Origin: Alphaproteobacteria bacterium
GTDB taxonomy: Bacteria > Pseudomonadota > Alphaproteobacteria > Caulobacterales > Aquidulcibacteraceae
Assembly (NCBI GenBank): GCA_027485915.1
Contig: JAIXQA010000061.1
Span: 1 to 53,705, forward strand
Length of the DNA stretch: 53,705 bases
Direction: 5' to 3'
Part shown: one piece after another, positions 31,674 through 40,100 of the stretch
How positions within the stretch are numbered: position 1 is the first letter of the stretch
Layout of the letters: every line of letters begins with the position of its first letter
The notes under the pieces: model-generated
What the model was told of the DNA's origin: nothing
Seen by the model: only the letters and a program-made list of their open reading frames with translations
The model's database searches: none
Translations under genes and position numbers: made by a program

Positions 31674-32954
31674 ATGAATGCTGCTGACTTATTTTATAGC
31701 TTCCCCCGCAAGATTGATCTGGGGCTTGCCCGCGTGGCTTCAGCTTTGGAGGCTTTCGGCCGACCGCAAGATTTGATCCCGCCGGTCATCCATGTCGCGG
31801 GCACCAATGGCAAAGGCTCAACCGTCGCATTTTTGCGGGCCATGGCCGAGGCTGCGGGGCTCTCGGTTCATGCCTATACCTCGCCACATTTGGTCTCGAT
31901 TCATGAGCGCTGGCGGGTTGCAGGCCAGCTAATCGGGGAAGAGGCGCTTTTGGACATTGGCCATCGGATCCAAGCCTTGAGCAATCAAATTCCGCTGACT
32001 GTTTTTGAAGCCGAAACTGTTGCCGCGATTGTGGCTTTCAGCGAAACCATGGCGGACCTGACCTTGCTGGAAGTTGGTCTCGGCGGGCGCTTGGATGCGA
32101 CAAATATCATTACCAAGCCAAAGCTGACCATCATCACGCCGGTTGATTTCGACCATAAGGAGATGTTGGGCGATACTTTGGCTAAAATCGCCGGTGAAAA
32201 GGCCGGTATCTTAAAGCCGCGTATCCCGTGCATTGTCTCGCGCCAAGCCGATGAGGCTTTGGAAGTGATAGAGCGCCGAGCGGAAGCCTTGGGTGCACCT
32301 TTATCGGTCTTTGGTCGCGACTGGGATTGCTATGCGGAGCGCGGACGCCTGATTGTTCAAACCCAAGACCGCTTGCTGGACTTGCCATTGCCGGGCCTGC
32401 CCGGTCATCACCAGTTGGAAAATGCTGGTGCCGCCGTTGTGGCCATGACGCTTTATGGCTTGGATGAGGCATCGATTGCGGCAGGGGTAAAAAACGTCAG
32501 CTGGCCTGCTCGGATGCAGCGCTTGCTAGCGGGACCCTATGCAGAATTGGCGGTTTCAGTAGGGGCAGAATTATGGCTCGATGGCGGCCACAATCCCCAT
32601 GGGGCAGCGGCTGCCGCTTCTTATATGTCAAGCCTGCAAGCCAAAGACCCCCGTCGCCTAGTGCTGATTACAGGCCAATTGGGCACCAAGGACCCCAAGG
32701 GCTTCTTCCAAGCCTTTCAAGCCCTAAAACCTGAGGTTATCGCCGTACCGATCCGCACCTCTGATGCGGGTCGACCACCCGCCGAACTGGCAGAGCTGGC
32801 GCGCGCGATGGGCTTTGACGCCAAGTCTGCCGACACACCCTTGGACGGGCTAAAACTGGCCTTGGCAGACCGCGAAGGACCCGCGCGCGTGCTGATCTGC
32901 GGCTCTCTTTATTTGGCCGGCGATGTTTTGGCTGAAGGGCCAAAGCTTACTTAA
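31674..32954 (+). CDS. folC: Bifunctional dihydrofolate synthase/folylpolyglutamate synthase
   Basis: Adds glutamate to dihydropteroate and to folates. The 426-residue Mur-ligase-fold protein has the ATP-binding loop VAGTNGKGSTVAF (about 43-55), the folate-specific TSPHLVSIHERWRV, the EVGLGGRLDATNI block, and DGGHNPHGAAAA in the C-terminal domain. Downstream it converges on the GH42 gene with an eight-base overlap of the two stops. Its partner upstream is the PKHD hydroxylase rather than accD, which is a frequent neighbour in other bacteria. Confidence 0.95.
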   Translation: MNAADLFYSFPRKIDLGLARVASALEAFGRPQDLIPPVIHVAGTNGKGSTVAFLRAMAEAAGLSVHAYTSPHLVSIHERWRVAGQLIGEEALLDIGHRIQALSNQIPLTVFEAETVAAIVAFSETMADLTLLEVGLGGRLDATNIITKPKLTIITPVDFDHKEMLGDTLAKIAGEKAGILKPRIPCIVSRQADEALEVIERRAEALGAPLSVFGRDWDCYAERGRLIVQTQDRLLDLPLPGLPGHHQLENAGAAVVAMTLYGLDEASIAAGVKNVSWPARMQRLLAGPYAELAVSVGAELWLDGGHNPHGAAAAASYMSSLQAKDPRRLVLITGQLGTKDPKGFFQAFQALKPEVIAVPIRTSDAGRPPAELAELARAMGFDAKSADTPLDGLKLALADREGPARVLICGSLYLAGDVLAEGPKLT

Positions 32955-34887
32955 TCCGCCAAGCCGCGACACCTGCAGGGGCCAAGTCTGGCCCGCCAAT
33001 GACATAGTCCAAGCCTTCAGCGCCTGAAATATGGTCGCCTAAGCAGACGGGCTCGGCCTCATAATTGATCGCAAACATGAACGCCCCGCGTTGGCGCAGA
33101 CGCAAGCCGTCGGGCAGGCTCAATGTGGCAAGGCCCAGCGCTTCGCAGCGTCGCCGCAGCACCGCGTCTAACAGTGCAGCATCCGGCCAGCAGGCCAAAT
33201 AATCGACTTTGTCGGTGTGATACCAAATACCGTGGCCGCTCGCCGTTTGGGCCTCGGGGACAAGGTCCGCGTCGATATGTTCCAGCCAGCGCGTTACTTG
33301 GAAAGGACCTGCATGCTCAACATGCCCCGGCCGCAGACTTTCAACACGATTGACGACCACTGGGATCAGCTCTTGAGCGAGACCCGGGGCAAGATTGGTT
33401 GGGATTTGGAAATCATTGGTCTTCGAGCCCGTGCGGGGGCCTAGTAGACAGACGGCACCACTGGCCTTTATCCGTGCACTCAATCCTTCCGGCCAGAAGA
33501 TCTGCAAGGGGCAGAGGATCAGCTTATAGCCGCTTAGATCGGCGCTTGGGTGCACCACATCAACCGACAAGCCCAAACGGCGCGCGGCACTATAGAAATG
33601 GATTAGAAGTTCCAGCCCGCGATAATCTTTGCCCTGCGGCTGAATTTGGCTGGCCCAGATGGCTTCATAATCAAACAAAAGCGCGACTGGGGCTTTGGTG
33701 GTGGTGGCACCAGCTACAGCTTCCAGCTCTGCGGCGACTTGGCGAGCTTCACCAGCCGCTTTGGCTTCTACGCTGTCGGGTCGCAAAAGGCCCGCATGCA
33801 TTTGTTCTTGCGCAAAAGGGGCTTGCCGCCAGCGAAAGTAAGAGACGCATTCGGCCCCATGAGCTAAAGCCTCCCAAGTCCAAGCGCGCACCATGCCGGG
33901 CAAGGGTGCTGGGTTCCATGGTGCCCAATTCACAGGCCCAGGCTGTTGCTCGATGACCTGCCAGCGACCGCGACCAACCCCGCGATAAAGGTCGTGGTGA
34001 AAGGCAGTAAAGTCTGGATGGCCTTGGCGCAGGAAGCGCTCCTTGGTCGCGTCAGGCCACCATGCCTGTTCTAGAAAGCCTAAGGGATAGGAATCCCATG
34101 CGGCCACATCCAATTGCTCGCCCAGTTTGAAATGATCAAAGGCCGTGAACATGCCCATATAATTATGCAGCACATCTTTTCCGGGGCTTTGGGCGCGCAG
34201 GATGTCAGTTTGCACGCGGTCAAAGGCGGCCACCTCATCACTGGCAAAGCGTGCCCAGTCTTGGCGATGGGCTGGATTGGCTTCGGTAACGGTCTCCACT
34301 GGGGGGTCAATCTCGTCAAAGCTTAAATATTCCATGCTCCAAAACACATTGCCCCAAGCCTGATTCAGGGCGCCGATGCTAGGATATTTGGCGGCGAGCC
34401 AAGCCCGAAAGCCTGCTCTGGCCGCCTTGGAATAGGAAATAATCGTGTCGTGACAGCCATATTCATTGTCGGTCTGCCACGCGGCAATCGTGGGGTGCGT
34501 GCCATAGCGGTGGGCCAAAACCTCGACAATCCGGGCACATTCGGCCCGATACGTCAGGCTTGAGAAACAATAATGTCGGCGAGACCCGAAATGGCGTGGC
34601 CTACCGTGCGCATCGACAGCTAACACATCTGGGTGCGCGTCGATCAACCATTTGGGCGGCGTTGCGGTCGGTGTGCCCAGAACAATGTGCAGGCCTGCTT
34701 GATACAAGATCTCAATCGCCCGATCCAGCCAGCCCCATTCAAACACACCCGGCATCGGCTCTATTCGGCTCCAAGCAAATTCGCCTATGCGGACTTGGGC
34801 AATGCCGATGTCGGCCATGCGCTTGGCATCTTCGGCCCACATGGCTTCGGGCCAATGTTCAGGATAATAGCAAACGCCCAACTTCAT
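32947..34887 (-). CDS. Beta-galactosidase, glycoside hydrolase family 42
   Basis: Hydrolyses terminal beta-galactosides. The 646-residue enzyme has the GH42 layout. A TIM barrel starts MKLGVCYYPEHWP, with acid/base Glu142 in WQTDNEYGCH and nucleophile Glu313 in VIEQQPGPVNW. A trimerisation domain follows (about 390-590), then a small C-terminal beta domain. No signal peptide is seen, so it acts on imported oligosaccharides in the cytoplasm. It is divergent from galK across 50 bases, so lactose- or galactan-derived galactose would feed directly into the galK-galT route. Confidence 0.93.
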   Translation of the reverse strand: MKLGVCYYPEHWPEAMWAEDAKRMADIGIAQVRIGEFAWSRIEPMPGVFEWGWLDRAIEILYQAGLHIVLGTPTATPPKWLIDAHPDVLAVDAHGRPRHFGSRRHYCFSSLTYRAECARIVEVLAHRYGTHPTIAAWQTDNEYGCHDTIISYSKAARAGFRAWLAAKYPSIGALNQAWGNVFWSMEYLSFDEIDPPVETVTEANPAHRQDWARFASDEVAAFDRVQTDILRAQSPGKDVLHNYMGMFTAFDHFKLGEQLDVAAWDSYPLGFLEQAWWPDATKERFLRQGHPDFTAFHHDLYRGVGRGRWQVIEQQPGPVNWAPWNPAPLPGMVRAWTWEALAHGAECVSYFRWRQAPFAQEQMHAGLLRPDSVEAKAAGEARQVAAELEAVAGATTTKAPVALLFDYEAIWASQIQPQGKDYRGLELLIHFYSAARRLGLSVDVVHPSADLSGYKLILCPLQIFWPEGLSARIKASGAVCLLGPRTGSKTNDFQIPTNLAPGLAQELIPVVVNRVESLRPGHVEHAGPFQVTRWLEHIDADLVPEAQTASGHGIWYHTDKVDYLACWPDAALLDAVLRRRCEALGLATLSLPDGLRLRQRGAFMFAINYEAEPVCLGDHISGAEGLDYVIGGPDLAPAGVAAWRIK

Positions 34888-34937
34888 GTCTGTGTCCCAT
34901 CTTGGCAGCGCGTCGAAATAAACCTAGCGATGTTCCC

Positions 34938-36056
34938 ATGACGAACCCATCCCAGTCTCAGATCGTACTCGCACGCTTTAAGGATGCTTTTGGCGGCACG
35001 CCAAGGCTTTTTCGTGCCCCGGGGCGGATCAATATCATTGGCGAGCATGTGGATTATGCAGGCGGCAAGGTCATGCCTGCCGCAATTGACTTTGCTTGCT
35101 GGGTGGCCGCGCGCCCGAATGGACTAGACCTTCTTCGGGTCAAGAGTGATTTAGGCCAAAGTGAGGTGCCGCTGGACCAGTTCCGCAAACAAGGCGACTG
35201 GCGCGATTATGTCGCTGGCGTGGCCTTTGCCTTGCGCGACGCAGGCCATCAGGTGCAGGGCCATGACCTTGCCATAGCCTCAGACGTGCCGATGGGGGCA
35301 GGCGTTTCATCGTCAGCCGCACTCGAAGTTGCGGTCGGTTTGGCACTCAGCGGCGGGGCTGTAACGGGTAAGGACCTCGCGTGCATCGCGCAAGCTGCCG
35401 AAAACACCTATGTCGGCATGGCCTGCGGCATTATGGATCAGTTCGCCAGCGCCTGCGGCGTGGAGGGCCATGCCCTGATGCTGGATTGTGCAACCCTTGC
35501 TTATCAGCCCATCCCGCTGCCCGCCACGGCTTGCTTCCTTATCATTGATTCAGGGGTCAAGCATCAGCACACCAGTGGTGGCTATGCCAGCCGGCGTGCG
35601 GATTGTGAAACGGCAGCAGCCACTTTAGGCGTAACCCTTTTGGCGGAAGTGACAGACCTTGCCGCACTCGACCGCTTGAGCGGTAATCCATTAAGGCGCG
35701 CCCGCCATGTATTGACCGAAATCGCCCGTACCCAAAAGGCAGAGGCTGCGCTGGTAAAAGGCGATTTGACCAAGCTCGGTCACCTACTGAACGCCAGTCA
35801 CGCTAGTCTGTCGGCTGATATGGAAGTCTCCACGCCTGAAGTGGATCGATTGACCGCTTTGGCCCAAGCCACGGAAGGCGTTTATGGTGCACGCATGATG
35901 GGTGGCGGCTTTGGCGGGTCGATCATCGCTTTGGTGCAGCCAGACCGCGCTGCCATCGCGCTGGAATCGATTCTAGAGACCTATTCTGCCTATTTGGGTC
36001 AAAGACCCGGGGCCTTTGTTGTGCGAGCAGCTGCCGGTGCCGGAGAAGTGAAATGA
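34938..36056 (+). CDS. galK: Galactokinase
   Basis: Phosphorylates galactose to galactose-1-phosphate, the first Leloir step. The 372-residue GHMP kinase shows APGRINIIGEHVDYAGGKVMPAAID (galactose signature, about 26-50), VPMGAGVSSSAALEVAVG (ATP loop) and ARMMGGGFGGSIIAL near the C-terminus. The ATG at 34938 was chosen because the family N-terminus begins just after it; a much longer upstream frame is antisense to the GH42 gene and is rejected. It overlaps galT by four bases (ATGA). The shared 50-base promoter gap with GH42 suggests joint control. Confidence 0.94.
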   Translation: MTNPSQSQIVLARFKDAFGGTPRLFRAPGRINIIGEHVDYAGGKVMPAAIDFACWVAARPNGLDLLRVKSDLGQSEVPLDQFRKQGDWRDYVAGVAFALRDAGHQVQGHDLAIASDVPMGAGVSSSAALEVAVGLALSGGAVTGKDLACIAQAAENTYVGMACGIMDQFASACGVEGHALMLDCATLAYQPIPLPATACFLIIDSGVKHQHTSGGYASRRADCETAAATLGVTLLAEVTDLAALDRLSGNPLRRARHVLTEIARTQKAEAALVKGDLTKLGHLLNASHASLSADMEVSTPEVDRLTALAQATEGVYGARMMGGGFGGSIIALVQPDRAAIALESILETYSAYLGQRPGAFVVRAAAGAGEVK

Positions 36057-37069
36057 CGGACCAAAAGCCACATCGACGGCAGAATTTGCTCACGGGTGAG
36101 TGGGTGCTGGTTTCCCCCCACCGGATGGGCCGCCCTTGGCAGGGCGAGACGGGCGACAGCGCACCCCCTTCTGGCTTGGCCCATGATCCGGCTTGCTATC
36201 TCTGTGCCGGCAATACGCGCGTCGGTGGGGTGGTTAATCCCGCCTATGACGGCCTGTGGGTCTTCGACAATGACTTCCCCGCCCTATTGGCCCCAGACGG
36301 CGCGGCGGGCCAGCCTTCCGATCCCGTCTTGGTGACAGAGCCTGAGACGGGTGTTTGCCGTGTCATTTGTTACACGCCTGATCATTCCAAAACCATGGCC
36401 AGCATGAGCCGTGCCGAGATCGTCTCCGTCGTGGAAGTCTGGACGGCCCAATGGGCGGACTTGTCGGCTCATCCAGAAATTGCGGCAGTGACGATTTTTG
36501 AAAATCGCGGTGCCATGATGGGAGCAAGTAATCCTCATCCTCATGGTCAGATTTGGGCCACGTCCAGTGTCCCGCATGAATTGGCTGTTGAAGTTTCTCA
36601 CCAAGCAGATTGGTTTGCGAATAATGGCACGCCGCTTTTACTGGATTATCTGGAGCGAGAATTAGCAGATGGCAGCCGCATCCTGTGCGCCAACGCCCAC
36701 TTTGTCGCCTTGGTCCCGTTTTGGGCGGCTTGGCCGTTTGAGACCTTAATTCTGCCGCGTCGCGCTGTTGCGGCCTTGGATGAATTGGGCGGCGAGGAAC
36801 AAAGCGATCTGGCCGATATATTGCGCCGATTGACCGCCAGTTATGACCGCGTCTTCAACGCGCCCTTCCCTTATACGATGGGTTTGCACCAGCGCCCGAC
36901 ACAAAGCCCTGCGCCAGGCTTTGTCTTCCACATGCATTTCTACCCCCCGCTGTTACGCTCTGCCACGGTGCGGAAATTCATGGTGGGCTTTGAAATGCTG
37001 GCCATGGCCCAGCGCGACCTCACACCGGAGGCCGCCGCCGAGCGCTTACGGGCGGTTTGGGTCGACTAA
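36053..37069 (+). CDS. galT: Galactose-1-phosphate uridylyltransferase
   Basis: Exchanges UMP between UDP-glucose and galactose-1-phosphate. The 338-residue HIT-superfamily protein has the active-site motif NPHPHGQIWA, in which the second His of HPH is the nucleophile, and zinc-type positions typical of the family in the N-terminal part (CYLCAGNTRVGG). The C-terminal half has LHQRPTQ and HMHFYPPLLRS. It is coupled to galK by a four-base overlap. No galE or mutarotase gene is in the window, so UDP-galactose epimerisation must be encoded elsewhere. Confidence 0.95.
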   Translation: MTDQKPHRRQNLLTGEWVLVSPHRMGRPWQGETGDSAPPSGLAHDPACYLCAGNTRVGGVVNPAYDGLWVFDNDFPALLAPDGAAGQPSDPVLVTEPETGVCRVICYTPDHSKTMASMSRAEIVSVVEVWTAQWADLSAHPEIAAVTIFENRGAMMGASNPHPHGQIWATSSVPHELAVEVSHQADWFANNGTPLLLDYLERELADGSRILCANAHFVALVPFWAAWPFETLILPRRAVAALDELGGEEQSDLADILRRLTASYDRVFNAPFPYTMGLHQRPTQSPAPGFVFHMHFYPPLLRSATVRKFMVGFEMLAMAQRDLTPEAAAERLRAVWVD

Positions 37070-37164
37070 GCGCATTTTGATCCCCTGGGATCAAAGTTGC
37101 GCGCTAATTTAAACCCAGAGCGTGTTTTGATCCCTTGGGATCAAAGTTGCGCGCTAACATAAAC
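37070..37164. repeat. Two tandem 50-bp repeats, each with a TTTGATCCC palindrome
   Basis: Between convergent galT and gltB, a unit of the form TTTTGATCCCnTGGGATCAAA followed by GTTGCGCGCTAA occurs twice with a period of exactly 50 bases (TTTTGA at 37075 and 37125). Each copy holds a 9-bp perfect stem (TTTGATCCC/GGGATCAAA) with a two-base centre. They could serve as terminators, as REP-like dispersed repeats or as protein sites. Confidence 0.9.
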
Positions 37165-37166
37165 CG

Positions 37167-37186
37167 GATCAAATCTAGATTTGATC
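37167..37186. repeat. Perfect 20-bp palindrome GATCAAATCTAGATTTGATC at the gltB end
   Basis: The palindrome ends in the first base of the gltB stop codon (minus strand) and shares the TTTGATC/GATCAAA word with the two repeats beside it. It could fold as a hairpin at the 3' end of the gltB mRNA, but no T run follows. Confidence 0.8.
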
Positions 37187-40100
37187 TAAGCCGAAGCGAG
37201 AGCAGCCTCGGCATCCAAAGGTTCTGCCAAGCGGGTCAACATTTCCTTGGGCACGACTTGCCAGACATAACCGATTTCATTGGCTAAATCATCCAAGATA
37301 CGCCGCCCCAAGGGTGAGCCGGTGGCTTGGACATGGCGTTCCAGCAGGCTAGTGAATTGGCTTTCCCAATGCGGGCTTCCAATGCGACGCCAGACCACGC
37401 TGTCGGGATTGATCAGTTTGGGCAAGCGGTTCGCAGGATCCCACACAAAGGCCATACCGCCCGTCATACCGGCGGCAAAATTGTCTCCAACGGGCCCAAG
37501 TGAAATCACGAGGCCACCGGTCATATATTCGCAGCCATTGGCCTCCATGCCCTCCACAACAGCTGACGCGCCAGAATTGCGCACCGCGAACCGCTCGCCC
37601 GCTTGGCCAGATGCCAAGAGCGTTCCGGAGGTCGCGCCGTAGAGACAGGTATTGCCGATGATGGCGTTTTCCTCTGGCTTCAGGCCAGAGCCTGAAGGTG
37701 GGCGCAGCACAATCGTCGCACCCGATAGGCCTTTACCGACATAGTCATTGGCGTCGCCCACCACGTCCAAGGTTAAGCCTTGGACGCCAAAGGCACCGAG
37801 GGATTGTCCGCACGAGCCTTCCAGCCTTACCGTCAAGCGGCCTTCGGGAAGGGCACCCATGCCAAACTTGCGTACGATGGCGCTCGATGAACGTGTGCCG
37901 ATGGCGCGTTGTACGTTACGGACTCCGTAAGCCAATTGCATCTTTTCGCCCCGCTCAAAGAACGGCGCTGCGTCGCGCAGGATTTGCGCGTCCAGCGTAT
38001 CGGGCACTTCAACGCGTGGCTTGTCGGTACCAAAGCGAGTTGGCTTGGCCCCTTCAACGCGAACCAGAAGCGGGTTCAAGTCGAGGTCGTCTAGGTTAGC
38101 AGCCCCGCGGCTGACTTGGCGTAACAGATCGGTGCGGCCGACCACTTCGTTTAAGGTCTTAAAGCCGAGACTGGCGAGGATTTCGCGCACATCTTCAGCA
38201 ATAAAGCTCATCAGATTGACGACCTTCTCTGGCGTGCCTGTAAAGCGTTGGCGAAGCGCCTCATCCTGCACACACACGCCCACAGGGCAGGTATTGGAAT
38301 GGCATTGACGCACCATGATACAGCCCATCGCGACCAGAGAAGCGGTCCCGATGCCGAACTCTTCAGCTCCCAGCATGGCCGCCATTACGATATCGCGGCC
38401 TGTACGCAGGCCACCATCGGTGCGCAGCACCACATGGTCGCGCAGATTGTTCAGCGTCAGCACTTGGTGGGCTTCGGCTAGACCCAATTCCCAAGGAATG
38501 CCAGCGAATTTGATCGAGGTTTGCGGCGAAGCACCTGTGCCGCCGACATTGCCAGCAATCAGAATGATGTCGGCCTTGGCTTTCGCCACGCCAGCAGCCA
38601 CCGCGCCAATGCCTGACTGCGCAACCAGTTTCACGCACACTTTGGCTTCGGGATTAATCTGTTTCAGATCATAGATCAGTTGGGCCAAATCTTCGATCGA
38701 ATAGATGTCGTGGTGGGGTGGTGGGCTGATCAGGGTCACGCCGGGTGTAGCATGGCGCAGGCGCGCGATCATTTCGGTGACTTTAAAGCCGGGCAATTGC
38801 CCACCCTCACCGGGCTTTGCCCCTTGCGCGACTTTGATTTCAATCTCGCGGCATTGGTTTAGATATTCTGCTGTCACGCCAAAGCGACCAGACGCAACCT
38901 GCTTGACGGCGCTATTGGGATTATCGCCATTGGGCAGCGGCTTATACCGCTCACGGTCTTCGCCGCCTTCGCCGGAAACTGACTTTGCGCCGATCCGATT
39001 CATCGCCACATTCAACGTGCCATGCGCTTCGGGACTCAACGCACCCAAGGACATGCCGGGCGTATTAAAGCGCTTGCGGATTTCGTTTAGGCTCTCAACC
39101 TCTTCCAAGGCCACGGCTTTATTGATCGATTGGAAGTCCAACAAGTCGCGTAATTGGATGGGTGCCCGCCCACCTAACAAGCCCACATATTTCTGATAAG
39201 CGGCATAAGAGCCTGTATTACAGGCTGTCTGCAACTGGTGGATTTGCGCGGCCTCCAACGCATGGGGCTCACCGGAAGCACGGGCTTTGTACAGGCCGCC
39301 GATCGGCAAGCTGACGATCGCTTCCTCCCACGCCTTCGCGTGAATTTCCTGCGCTTTGAGTGCAATCCCTTGCAGACCAATGCCGGAAATACGCGAGCTC
39401 ATGCCCGGGAAAAAGTCGGCGACCAGCGCGCGCGACAAACCCAAGGCTTCGAAATTATAGCCGCCGCGATAGGAGGAAATGACCGAAATTCCCATTTTGG
39501 ACAGAATTTTCAAGAGGCCTGCTTCGACAGCCTTTTTGTAATTCACGACGGCTTGGTTGAGGGTCAATGTGCCCAACAGACCACGCGCATGACGGTCAGC
39601 AATCGCCTCTTGCGCCAGATAGGCATTGACGCACGTGGCACCCACGCCAACCAAGACGGCGAAATAATGGGTGTCGACGCATTCGGCTGCACGGACCGTG
39701 ATAGAACAATAGGACCGCAAGCCTTTGGCAACCAAATGGGCATGGACGCCGCCCGTCGCCAAAATCATCGGCGCCGCAATCCGGCCGGGGCCCTGATGCT
39801 CATCACTCAGCACCAATTGGCTCTGCCCAGCGCGCACCGCATCTTCGGCTTGCGCTTTGATCCGGTCTAGGGCTTCGCGTAGCGCAGCGCCTGCCAAGTC
39901 GGGGTCTTCTGGCAGCTCATAGCTGCAGTCGATATAAGCAACGCCCGCGCCCAACATGGCGACCATGCGATCGTACATACCAGTGGTCAGCATCGGGCTG
40001 TCCAGCACAAACACATCTTGCTGGGTTTCGTTATGGGCGAGGATATTGCCCAGGTTCTTAAAACGGGTTTTGAGGCTCATCACCCGCTCTTCACGAAGCG

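Noticed and set aside
34560-34937. An N-terminal extension of galK by 126 codons
   Set aside because: It is antisense to the GH42 gene and has no similarity to galactokinases, whose conserved start lies just after the ATG at 34938.
37070-37164. A CRISPR array
   Set aside because: Only two repeat units, with a palindromic unit that fills nearly the whole 50-base period, no spacers of equal length and no cas genes in the window.
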